NCBI GenBank assembly: GCA_003008705.1
Contig: PDUO01000038.1
Span: forward strand, 310,001-374,000
DNA: 64,000 nucleotides
DNA from: Pezicula radicicola
Lineage: Eukaryota; Ascomycota; Leotiomycetes; Helotiales; Dermateaceae
Direction of reading: 5' to 3'
Below are positions 11,355 to 23,363 of this stretch, piece after piece. Numbering within the stretch: the stretch's first letter is position 1; each line of letters opens with the position of its first letter. A model generated the notes under the pieces. The model was given only the letters and a program-made list of their open reading frames with translations, had not been told where the DNA came from and did no database searches. The position numbers and the translations under genes were made by a program.

Positions 11355-12721
11355 CTATAATCTTGGTTGGGGGTTCTGCTTAATGTCATCAACATCCAAA
11401 AGAGGCATTGGAATGTCACAAGCACCTTCGTATTTACTCAGCCGAGTATCTCTTGGGGAAGGGATTGTCGAAACCGATGTTCTTTTAAGCTCATATAAAG
11501 CACTGGACAGATCAAGTTTCGCAGCCTTGCTCTTTGAAAGTATCTTACTTCTAAGGAACAGTGGTTTTAAAGCTTTACAGTATAAAATTAGTCACTATAA
11601 GTGGATAATTAAATATCAGATTGGTCTGCTTACCTGGCACTGAGCCACAAAATATGCCTACGCAGCATTCGAGAAGTGACCACACTAGGATTGGAGCAGT
11701 ATCCCATAGCTGATCATGGCCTTCGAATAAGAGTACTAGAGCATGGATTCGCAAGACACTGAAACATGTCAACCAGCGTCTACTGAACACCTATATCTTA
11801 GACTTACCTAATAACGACTGCGAAAAAGCTTACTCCAAAAAGGGATACTAGAAGTATCCTCTCGCGTAGACTTCGTTTCATTTTCCAAAGCAACCTCAGG
11901 GGTAAAACAAATATCGCGGTATCGGTGAAAATGTTATGTGTCGCAACACCTATAATTATGTAAGTAAGCACATATCAGAATGGAAAGTGTTTACAGAGGG
12001 CTAACAGTAGGCGAATGCTTTCCGATTTATACATTTACCAGGAATGGTGGGGTCCCAGCTTTTACGATATGGTATACATTTTAGTCCGATCACGATGATC
12101 TTGATTGGAAGAATTGTAGACACAAGACCGATTATTACCCAGTTTGCAATACGCAATTTGGTGTCCCGTGGAACTGGGGGCTCCGGTTAGTGGGCACACC
12201 AACGTGCATAAGAGGGAACTTACTAAACTTCAAATAAAATGTCAAGATAGATATCTTTGTGAAAAATATAGTTGTATTATATGTGATATCGACGCCTAGT
12301 AGAAGCTAGTTCATGTTAATGATGGTTAATTCTTCCCTAATTATAAGCAACACCGACCTGCCCTATTAAAGGAGTCCATCCTTGAGGAACATCTGCAATG
12401 TGTAGTCCAACCCCCTCTACACTCATCAGAATACACAACGTTGAAAATGTGACAACTGAAGCCTAAAATAATATTAACATCATTTCTATGGTCAGTATTC
12501 AAGGTGAATATCATACCAGTGCGACGAGCATGAGCCAGTCGTCCAAACTGATTCTTCTCAGGACATATTTTCGAGCCACGAATCGAAGACCAACTATAAT
12601 GACTATAGGAACCCAGGTTAGTTCGCAACATAGTTTTCAGCGTATTGAAGAAAGAAATACCTGAGACTCCAAGAGATATACTCCCGGCGACTATTAAGTG
12701 ATGCTGTCTTTGACGGATCAT
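11355..12721 (-). CDS. PTH11/rhodopsin-type seven-TM membrane receptor
   Basis: Eight exons reconstructed by splice signals and phase: 12721-12661, 12602-12517, 12462-12358, 12305-12224, 12173-12039, 11949-11808, 11758-11634 and 11572-11355, joining to 317 residues. The product matches the fungal rhodopsin-domain (PTH11-like) family of plasma-membrane proteins proposed as G-protein-coupled surface sensors. Landmarks are VSVIIVGLRFVARKYVLRRI followed by SLDDWLML after TM1, GVDITYNTTIFFTKISILTF in the middle TM, IANWVIIGLVSTI, then HNIFTDTAIFVLPLRLLWKM (the conserved D in TM6), and DTAPILVWSLLECCVGIFCG in TM7, followed by ALKPLFLRS and a polar tail. Introns are 49-89 nt. No stop or frameshift remains, so the gene appears intact although it is the immediate neighbour of the RIP-saturated retroelement. 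No CFEM domain is present. Ligand unknown. Confidence 0.82.
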
Positions 12722-12987
12722 TTTTCATGTCTGAGAAGACTGTGGTAATTTCAGATAAGAGACAGAATTGTATATAAGGGAGTGTGATATTAGTACTATG
12801 TGCTGATATCACTCAGTAGATGAAATTGGACTAGTTAAACTTAATATGGTCTATTTGCATTAGCAGACAGACTATTGGCTGTTCGCGGATTCGCACGTGG
12901 TTTCTTAGACACTTTGGCCAGTAAGACTTTCGGAGAGCCCTTCTAGAAAACTCGAGTTGAAACTAAAAGTCTCTATTAGGGAATGGA

Positions 12988-13125
12988 TGCCCTTGGTAGT
13001 AGAAAGCACGGGAAAATAGGTCCGGGTGCTAGATTCTATGATTGTCGTATAGAAGGAAGGTGAGCCGAAGCTCTAATTCTAATTAAGGGCCCTTGTAATA
13101 TTACTAGTTCCTAGTCTTGTAACTA
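12988..13125. repeat. Left 138-bp direct repeat (probable LTR)
   Basis: This segment aligns without gaps to 19591-19728 at a constant offset of 6603 bp. A long matched core runs from GGAAAATAGGTCCGGGT to the CTAATTAAGGGCCCTTGT block. Most differences are C/T or G/A, for example AATATTACTAG here against GATATCGCTAG in the right copy. Two direct copies flanking a large decayed element are best read as LTRs, though clear TG...CA ends and a target duplication were not found. Confidence 0.6.
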
Positions 13126-16100
13126 GAGGGGGGGGGGATATATAAGTATCTATACTTATAATTAAAGCTAAATCTATATAATATAATAGGTATTAATATC
13201 TATTAATTATTTTTTAATAATTCTTATTTTCTTATTCTAATATATTAATCTTATAAAATATCTCTTAGTTCTTATATAGTTTTATATAAATTTATTCTTT
13301 ATATAAGAGGGTCTCTTTACTAATATTATAAAAGTTATTATTCTTATCTTTAAATAATAATTATTCTTTATTTAGATTATTAAGTTTATTATCTTTATTC
13401 TTTTTTAATTTAATAATTATAAAATCTTCTAAGATAGATAATAGAGAAGGTAAGAGATATAGTATAAGTATAATTAAATTCTAGAGAAATTTTAAAATAA
13501 ACTTATTTCTTAGGATTCTTAACTTAGTATAACTAAATATAATATTAGCTTTAGTAATTATTTTCTTTTTTAATATCTTTTCTTTACTTTACTTATATAT
13601 ATCTATTACTTTATTATCTTCTCTAGTTTAGTCTAGTATATCTTAGATAATTTACTTATAAGTAGTATCTAAGATTCTTAATTTCTTTTCTTTTTTCTTT
13701 ACTAGATTATTATTTAAGTATTTATTAAATTTAATATTCTTAAAAAAGTTAGAAAACTTTAAAGATAGTATATTATTAATTATATTCTTAAAGTAAACCT
13801 AGATATAACTAGATCCTTTAATTTTTTTAATTAATTTAATCTAAGAAATATCTTAGATAAGGTTAAATTAAGGTTTTTTAATATAAATAAATTAACTTAT
13901 TAATTTTATAATTATTTATAAGTATATTACTAAGGATAGATTTAGTAATTTAGAATAAATATTTTTAAAAATATATATCTTTATTTATTTAAATTATTCT
14001 AAGACTTTCTTAATTTCTTAAAAGAGTATAAAAGTATAAAAATTATTATATAATTATATTAACTCTAAGAACTAGTAAATAAGAAAGTTTTATTAATAGA
14101 TAATATTATTAATTTAATTACTAAGATCTTAGATTTTAGATTATAGTTATTAGATAAGAATATTATCTATAGTATTATTTATCTTCTTTTCTATAAGTAT
14201 ATAATAACTATTAAAATCTAAGAATATTAGTTTCTAAATAGAGTTATTCTTAGACTTAATCTTAGTAGTATTACTCTTTATTAGAACTACCTTAACTATC
14301 TTTCTTTTATAAGCTATATAGACTTTAGCTTTATATATCTTTTCTTAACTCTAGACTATTAAAAGTAAATTTATTTTATTTAATAATATCTCTTCTATCT
14401 TTATATCTTTATTATTATTAAATACTAAGGTAGTAAATATCTTAATAAGCTCTTTCTTATAATTACTCTTTAAACCTTATACTTTTTCTTTCCCTTTATT
14501 ACTACTAGTATTTTCTCTACTAAATAGATTAAATATAATAACCTTTATAAACTTTAATTTTAAATATATATATCTATTAATATTAAGATATATTACTCTA
14601 TATATTTTAATTATTTATTTTCTAGAAAGATTTAAGTCTCTCTTCTTTTATTATTCCTTAAAGCTACTCTAATTATAACTTACTTTATATAATTATTATT
14701 AATAATAGTAGTATATTATCTCTTATCTTTATATAAGAAAGATAATATACTCTAATATATAAAAGATTATCTAAGTAATAGAATATAGTTAATATTATTA
14801 ATAATAAAGATTTACTAAACTATAGTAACCTCTCTAATATATAACTTAATATCCTTATAGACTTTATTAAATTACTTCTTATATCTTATATATAAAACTA
14901 TAACTAGTTAAGGTTCTAGATATATAAGTAGTCTTATAACTTTTATAAGAACCTTAATTATAATATTAACTTTTATTTTTAAATTAAGTAAGGTCTAGGC
15001 TTTAGTATCTCTAAGCTAAATATATAATTATAGACTTCTAGTTATATATAGTTTTAATTTTATTTCTATTATAATTACTATATTTATACTAATCTTACTA
15101 GTATCTATAGTCCTTTTAGTTACTTACTCTAATAAATCCTCTTTAGATATATACTCTCTAAATATTAGTTTCTATAAGAGGTCTAAGTATAATAGGATTT
15201 ATTAATAGATTACTCTATAGGCCTCTTAGTTAAGTATTAAGTTAAGTAAAAGGTATAGATTTACTCCTTACTTAAGGATATTAACTAGTTTCTTAGTCCT
15301 TTTTCTAAGATATAATATCTTCTTTATAAACTTAAGGGTTTATTAAGAGTTAAGGTCTATTTCTTTAATAATAACTATAAGCTTACCTTCTAAGACCTTA
15401 GTCTAATTTTCTATTATTACTTTAGTTTCTTTAATTATCTCTTCTATAGTAGCTAGCTTTTAATTCTTTATTCTTATAACCTTTAATACTATATACCTTA
15501 CTTCTTTTATAATCTTATCCTTTAGAGTCTTCTAGAGTATTTACTATTATACTCTTTTTTCCTCCTTTTTCTTACTCTAAGTTTCTATAATAGTAATAAG
15601 TATATTAATATTATTAATAGATTTATTCTTATTATTATCTAAGGCTAGCTCTTTAATAAAAATTAACCTTATAAAGACTATAGATATACTTTAGTTAGTA
15701 CTAGCCTTAACTTTACTTCTAGTACCTTTAATAGGTCTTTCTTCTTATAGACTACTCCCTTCTTCTAGCTATTACCCCTAGTACTACCTTACTTAGTTAT
15801 ACTAGTTACTTTTATTTTAAAATCTCTAGATTAGAGCCTTACTATCTAGGGTCCTTAGTTTAATCTTATAGTTCTACCTCTTATAATATAGATTACTAGC
15901 TATATTAGTAATAAAGTTAGAGTAGATTAGCCTCTAGTACTTATTTATCTAATAATACTAATATTATAACTATACTATATTTAGTCTTCCTTTATTATAA
16001 AGTATAACTATATTTACCTTTATAGAAACTCTAACTACTTAAACTATAGCTAGGCTTACCTCTAGGTCTATTCTAAGTAACTATAGTAGTTAAACTAGAG

Positions 16101-19100
16101 TAATTATATCTATTCTTTTAGTTAGTCTATATAAGTATTTAGTATTTACTTTACTAAGTAAGTTAAATTCTTAACTAGTATTAATTATACTAAATATAGT
16201 TTTTACTATAAGAGTTAGTTTATTAAATACTACTATTAATTTATCTATAGATTATATTAGTTTCTTAACTAAAGACTTAATAACTAGAACCCCTAGCTTA
16301 AAGTCTATTATCTTTTTAGCTCTAGTTATACTAAGATAATTAATAAACTTACTAAGGCCTTTTAACTTTTAGGTATTATTAGTAAACTTCTAAATAGTTT
16401 AATTAGATATATAGATTTCTATTATTATTAAGGTTATTACTTTAAAGTTAATAATTAAAGACTTTTTAATATTAACTTTATTCTATTAAATAACCTTCTT
16501 TTAAATTTCCTTTAAAAGTTTATTAAAAAACTAAACTTTTTATATATAGTTATTTAACTAAGATTTCCTTTTTAGAATAACTAAAATTATTATAAACTAT
16601 TAAATATACTAGTAGATATTATCCTCTTTAGAATAGAGCTTTAACTTAAGTACTTTAAGATAAGACCTAGAATTTATTTACTAGTATATATCTTAGTTTT
16701 AATATTCCTCTATAAGGACTAGTACTAGTTTATTCTATTACTTCTTTATCTACTTAGATATTATATAAATATACTAGTTAACTATAAGTTTATAATAGTA
16801 GAGTAACCTTTAAAGCCTCTTATTACTCTTAAGCTTTATATTATTATATTAGTTTTTATATCTTTCTAAGAATTCTATTATATTTAATCTTTTAAAGTAT
16901 AGTACTCTAGGTATTTTTAGAATAGATATTAGAGTAAAATAGTATATAATATTAGTTATTATATTTACTAAGAAGAATCTATCTTTAAGCTAGTTATTAA
17001 TTAATATAAGAACTTTTATATTAAAGCTTATAACTAAGAAGAATACTTATAATACTTATAGTTACTCTAAGAATAAATATACTATTAACTACTTTAAGAG
17101 AAAGCTAATAATTTTTAAAATTAAAAGAAATAATAAAAGTTTAACTTTTATACCTTTTTAAACTACTTCTTAGTTTAATTAGTTTACTCTCTCTTTAATA
17201 TTATATATTAAATAATTATATCTTTTAAAATACTATTCTAGATACCTTTATCTAGATTTAACTCTTTTTCTCTTAATATTTATTTTATAAATAACTATTA
17301 TCTAAGCTCTTCTCTCTTATCTCTTAACTACTAGTTCTTTTTTATCTAAAGTTTATATTCTTTATTATTTTCTTATATTAGATACTATATAGCTTTCTAC
17401 TTTTATTTATATTTTATACCCTACTCTTATAAACTACTCTCTATTATAATAGTACTAATCTTAGCTTATAAACTAGTATTTATAAGTAGCTCCTTTTTCT
17501 TTTTTAGTTCTAACTAGTATTACCTTATCTATTAACTACTCTAAGTCTCTCTCTATTTACCTTTTTTTTCTTTCTACTCTTAGAAATAAAGAAGTCTTCT
17601 CTCTAGAGTACTTATCTAGAGTTTCTTAGTTATAAACCCCTAGTATTATACTATACTTATTTAGCTTTAGGTATATACTATATACTTATATCTTATTTAG
17701 AGACTTTTTTAAAGTAGGTCTTAAACTACCCTTCTCTTTTCTAGCTTATAACCCTCTAACTTAGGTATCTCTTTATTATATTACTACTTAGAATCTCTAT
17801 ATAGATTACTAATATAAAGGACTAAAAAGGGGTATATTATTAAGTATATAGTAAGTAGAGATAGTACTAAAGATAAAGATAAAAGTATTAAAAGAAGAAA
17901 TAGTTACTTTCTAAGAACTATCTAAAGGTCTTTATTTAAATAATCTATTATTTTAGAATAATATTCCTCTAAGCTAGAGTAGTATATATAATACTTATAC
18001 TCTATTATAATAGTTTTCTAAGAAATTATATCTTATTATAACTTTATAAGATTAAATAAAACTTCTATTTCTAAATACTATTTTAGATATTATAGATTTA
18101 GTTAAATATTTATATATTTAAAAGATTATATCTAATATCTCTTTAGTCTTAAGATAGAGATATTTAACTTCTTATTCCTTAATTACTACTTTCTTTAATT
18201 ATATTATAATTTTAATTAATTTTTATAATTCTTAAATAATTTTATAAACTCTTTATAAGGTATTATATATTATAGTTTCTTTTAAAAGTAAAGTTTAATA
18301 AAGTATCTTATCTTAGATACTTTTAATAAAAGTATTTATAATTATATTTATAATAAAAGCTTTAAGTTCTAATAGTACTTCTAATTCTATCTTATAAGAC
18401 TTATCTCTACTATAAGTTTAGTAGAGGATATAAGTAGTTTATTAATAATATAAGCTAAGAGAATCTTTTCTTTATAAGAGAGATTTAATCTTAGTTTATA
18501 TATTTACTTCTAGTAAATTAGTAATTATAGATAGAAAGTATTTAATTAAGAATTCTTAGAATTCTTTAACTTATTTATCTTTAGTTATAAATTAACTACT
18601 AATAATAAACTAAACCTATAAAGTAGATCTTAACTAGATAATAGTCTTATCTTTTATTAGTATATATACTACTTTAAGATATACTACTAGTAGAGGCTTC
18701 TTTTATCTAGCTCTCTTAAAATTATAATTAAATTAAATAAGTTATTATTTTATAAAAAGCTTTCTATTATAATACTTTAATAATTTAAAGTCTAAGAGGT
18801 CTTTAATATCTATAATAAAGGTTAAGACTAGGTCTAGAGTTATTAGATTAAGCTTATTAATTATAATAAGTAAAAGTAAGAATACTAGTATAAATAGAAC
18901 TTTAAGTAAGGATTATTACTACTAATATAATCTAAGAAATCTATAATAATTATAACTCTCTAGAGTAACTTAGTAAACTAACTCTAGTATAACCTTATAA
19001 TACCTTAGAGAAGTTATTATAAACTCTAGTAAACTCTTATTAAAGTCTTTAAGAACTATTAAGATTTATAAAAGAGATTAATAGATTCTTTATAAACTCT

Positions 19101-19590
19101 AACTAATAATTAAAGAAGTTTATAAATTTATAAGATACTTTATAAGAATATTAAGTATTTATTAAGTATTTATAAGACTTAAAGAAGTTACTAGTAATAG
19201 TTCTAATTATAAATAATATTACTAGTACTCTTTAAGAAAGTATAACTTTTAAATAAGTTCCTTCTCTAAGATTAAGATAATACTAATTAATAGACTTATT
19301 AAAATATTATTATTATAATTTAACCTTAGTAATTCTTTAGATTCTTATATATATTCTAAGAATAAAAGTTATAACTTTATAATAATTTATAATAATCTAT
19401 AAGTATCTTAAAGGATTAGTTTTAGTTATAATTATAGTATAAGATAAAAGATAAAAGGTATTATAAAAGATAATAATAAAAGACTCTATAACTTAGAACT
19501 TAGTCTAGCTTATAAAATTAATAAAATTAAATAAGAATAAATAAATAAATAAGGTTATAAGCTATTACTAATAGAAAGTAATCTAATTCT
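13126..19590. mobile_element. RIP-saturated internal region of a probable LTR retrotransposon
   Basis: About 6.5 kb of very AT-rich DNA. In the lines I scanned there is no CA, TG or CG dinucleotide between roughly 13122 and 19624, although CC, CT, AG and GG remain common. Consequently no ATG occurs on either strand and no ORF starts here. This is the signature of exhaustive C-to-T change on both strands with CpA (and CpG) as targets, i.e. fungal RIP or a similar process. The size between the 138-bp direct repeats fits a gag-pol element, but no protein motif can be read, so Gypsy versus Copia cannot be decided. Confidence 0.75.
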
Positions 19591-19728
19591 TATAGTATCT
19601 ACTAGAAAGTATAGGAAAATAGGTCCGGGTACTAGATTCTATGATTGTTGTATAGAAGGAAGGTAAGCCGAAGCTCTAATTCTAATTAAGGGCCCTTGTG
19701 ATATCGCTAGTTCCCGGTCTCGTGACTG
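19591..19728. repeat. Right 138-bp direct repeat (probable LTR)
   Basis: Partner of 12988-13125. Its inner end (19591-19620) shares the dinucleotide-depleted composition of the interior. Its outer end keeps CpG and TpG sites (for example ATATCGCTAGTTCCCGGTCT) that are mutated in the left copy, so the outer right edge has been hit least. Confidence 0.6.
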
Positions 19729-20447
19729 TAGTTACTCATTGCTTCCTGGTAACAACGTGTCAAAACACGGGAACTAATATATTAACTTTGACTATACCCT
19801 GCTTAAGTCTAGCTTGGAATTCCCCAGTGTAGTCACGTGGTCAGGCTCCTGGGTGTGTATATAGAATCAAATAATCAAGTCTCGTTCGTCCTACGGGACC
19901 ACAGATTGGCTGTGTGGCTAGTTTCTGTGCAAGTGTGAATGTATAAAGCCGAGTCTTTTACAGGAGCATATCTAGTGTCAGCACCATGTATAGTAGGGAC
20001 AATCCATTTTATGCAGCTGCTATTGGTAATCTTACTTAGAATAGTCGCACAATACTTAATGTACCTTCAAGACAGAATGGAGATTGGATGCAGAATGCAT
20101 TCAAGAGCAACGCCGAACTCGTTCGACCATCAGTTCTGTGACTGCGGCAGCTTCTCTGTTCCTCTGAATATGATTTGCTACGGATGTTTTCGGCAGTGTC
20201 TGAATCCAGTCAAATTTCTCAGTTTGTCGGTGTAAGCATACGCATCCGGCTCTCGGACTTCCCGAACAAGTCATACTCACGATCATCGTTGACTCTTCGA
20301 GTTGTCATCATTGGTCATGAAATGACAGAAGGTTGGGCGAGTAGGTAGCATTAGATATCATCCAAGAACATCAAATCAACAGCAAAAATATCGTTAAAAT
20401 CCGAGGCACTCGTATGGGTTCTATAAGTGAGTCTAGAATAGAGGATA
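19729..20447. other. Intergenic stretch between retroelement and M28 gene
   Basis: Normal-composition DNA with a sharp compositional break at its left border. A 98-codon open frame at 19939-20235 (+) lacks recognisable motifs and is not called. Nothing else is seen. Confidence 0.4.
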
Positions 20448-22738
20448 TCACAGAGACTTTGCGATTGTCAAGATGGCCTGTGCGATCTCTTCTGTCCACT
20501 CCTTTGCCTTTCCTAAATTCCCTTCAGTTAAACCCTCAACTATCCCAGGGAATACGACACCATCATAACCTTTCCAAAGGCCTGGCGCGAAAATCTGCAA
20601 TACGTTAGCATTGACAACTTGACTGCTAAGGCTTGGAGTTTTACAATATGTTTGAACCACGGTCGGCCGGGCAATCCACCCTTGCTTCGCAGAAAGGCCT
20701 TCTCAATGCTCTTGTACTTTTCGTTAATGTAGGAAACCTGACGCTCTTCGTAAAGGTCTAGGTGCTCTTTCTGAGATATTTGAGACCGGAGATACTCAGC
20801 TTCCGCATCAAGCTTTTCAGCAGAGATTTTGAAAGCTTCAATACTGTCTGTGAGTGGTAACAAATCAATTGCTTTGCCTGCGAACTGCTTCAACTTCAGT
20901 GCATGCTTCATCAGTTCCGTGGCATACTCGTTAGCTAAGAAAGGCAGCAATTTTGTTCCCGCCAACCGGACTGCAAGGACACCCCATAGCTGTGTCATCG
21001 CGAGATGTTTCTTAAAGCCGACATCGCCGAATCTCTCAACCCAGTGGTAGCTATCGTAGTTTGAGTGGTATGGGTAAACTACCTTACTCTCGCCGTTGAT
21101 TCCTAAGTTCACCGAAGGCACTCCCAGGTGGTCTAGAAACACTGTATAATCGCTTCCGCTGCCCATAACACCTAGTGTAGGAACAACTGACTTGAAGCTT
21201 TCATTTGCTTTATTATAATGTTCTAGCCAGTCGGTGTATACTGACTTGCCGTAGTTGACCGGAGATGGAATGGTACGGGCGACTTCTCGCAGAATTTGAG
21301 CGAGTAATGGACTGCCGCTCGCTCCAAGTATAGAACCTCCACTGGTTGCCCCATCCACGTTAATATCTTTACTTTGATTAGTGATACGCAGGCGCAAATC
21401 TTCAAGTCCAATACGTACAAGCAACGCAGTTCTTGATCAGAACTTCTCTGTTATCTTCTCCCCATTCAGTAGATCCAAGCAATCCATACTCCTCGTCATC
21501 CCATGACGCTAAAATTCTACAAACATAAGTCAACCGTTATTTCAAGATAGCGGAAGGCGGCTTACATTGTCTTTTCTGGTTCCCAAGCCAATTCAACCAG
21601 CCGTCCCAAACCACGGGCTACTTCGTTCATTGCTGTGCTTCCACTGACTGGATCGACAGCTCCACATGACCAGGAGTCATGGTGATTGCCAAGGACTATC
21701 ATCTCGTCTCCCAACCCTTTAATGGTACCAATTACATTGTATATTGGTTGATAAGCATAAGTAACTGTTTGGATTTTAGCTCCTCGCAATACAAAGAAAG
21801 ATTTGCATTTTCAAACCTTCATTATTTAGAAGAACCTTCGCGGTACTTGGTCCAGTAAAATACAACACTTCTTCTAAGCCACCCTGCCAGTCACCATCGA
21901 GGCCTCCAATATCAGATGCACTGAGTCCATAGCCGCTTAGCGCTTGTAGGAAAGGAATTGCGTCGGCAAAAGAAAGAGGCAATGATGGAATCTTTGGGAT
22001 CGCTTTGTAAGGGTCCTTTCTCTTTGTGTCATCACCTGGTAAACTAGGATATCCTGGAGTCGTTGGATCTCCAGCCCATACCCCAAAGAACTCCACACTA
22101 CCACGTTGAATACTTTCCGGATGCCTGGCTGGGCCATCAGGATAATGAGCGTGCCCATTCTTTGCCGTAAATTCTCCATCTTCTTGCGGGTCGCTATAAA
22201 TTAGAACACCAGCCGCACCGAACTTCTCTGCGGCGCGGACTTTGAGTCCTCGAAATATCTTTGAGTACTTGCAAATGACGATTTTACCTTCCACAGAAAT
22301 GCCCCGAGCAGCTAGAAGTTGAAAATCTTCTAAACGTCCAAAATTGGCATAAACCAACTCTGAATACACCTTCCCACTTGCGCTGAAGCCATGAAAGGCA
22401 GGAAGACCATTGGATGGAGACGATGTAGGATCAGAATCTAGTGCGGGCTCAACAAGTTTGGCGCGGTATTTGATCTTCCCACTGCCATCATGCAAGGAAA
22501 GTGATTGAGAAACTGGGAAATTCTGGAGAACATCATATCGTACGAGTTTACTCGGAATGCCGTACTTAATCCATAGGTCCCGAATCCGTTCAGCGTGTGC
22601 GAGGTCGCCGGCCAAATGGGGTTCAGCGCTGTACAACTTCGACCAGTGTTTCAATTGCGCTGCGTCGGGTGTCCGACGCATCACATCTTCGACATCGCTC
22701 TGGGTGTCGACGGGTATCCGCATTGTGAGGAAAGTCAA
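20448..22738 (-). CDS. M28 metallopeptidase, glutamate carboxypeptidase II-like
   Basis: A dizinc exopeptidase of the family that includes human GCPII, which removes C-terminal glutamate from small peptides or polyglutamates. Proposed exons are 22738-21817, 21782-21566, 21516-21415, 21371-20645 and 20594-20448, giving 704 residues, close to the family norm. A protease-associated domain lies at about 130-270. The zinc ligands are visible: His in GNHHDSW (near 342), Asp in GAVDPVSGS (near 352), Glu pair in SWDDEEYG (near 387), Asp in [10 protein letters not shown], and His in YPYHSNYD (near 515). The C-terminal dimerisation-like helical domain ends in [11 protein letters not shown]. Unlike GCPII there is no N-terminal membrane anchor or signal peptide, so a cytosolic enzyme is likely. 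The gap between exons 1 and 2 is only 34 nt, either an exceptionally short intron or a frameshift. Neighbours are an M20 hydrolase and a permease. Confidence 0.85.
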
Positions 22739-23363
22739 GTGTTCTATGAAAGATGAATGAAGAGTCGAAGTCGCTGTGGTGTTGCTATCAGCGCACTACC
22801 CATGTCAAGGTCAAAGGTGGGAGATTAGCGTCCTTATCAGCACATACCCCTGGCAAGTGACAGTGTCGCTTAGCCCAAAGCGTCAGGGCATCGAGACTCT
22901 TACCCACTGAAATTTAGTGGTCCGGGGCCTGTAATGTAGATTCTGACTCTGAAATTCAGCAGTTAAGACCCTGTATTCTAAGTAGTTAGCGAATTTTTAT
23001 AAACTATACATTAGAACACGAATGGCATGTACTTCATTACCAACTTTAGCTCCCTCTTGAAGTGCGTCTTTAATTTAAGTCAAAATCACTCCCTTGGGTT
23101 TCCCTATATTCTATTTTTCTCCCGCAGTTTTCTTGAACGCTATTTTCTTTAAACTAAATGGTATTTTATTGTTATATTTCCCGCGACCCTTTTCAAGAAA
23201 AAAAAACAAAAACAAAAAGTCGATTATGCTTAATTCACGAGGAGTCTGTACTGTTTCTATGCTAAAGATTTAGTTACTCTTCTGAAAGACATAGCATTGA
23301 AACCGAGCTCGTAAGGCACAACAAAATTGAAAACAGAATTGAGAACAGCATTATAATTACTCA
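22739..23363. other. Intergenic stretch between M28 and M20 genes
   Basis: Contains the M28 promoter side and the 3' flank of the M20 gene. An A-rich run (23200-23218) is the only notable feature. No gene is supported. Confidence 0.4.

Noticed and set aside
13126..19590. CRISPR-like or satellite array in the AT-rich tract
   Set aside because: Reading along the tract shows no regular repeat period or spacers. The monotony comes from dinucleotide depletion.
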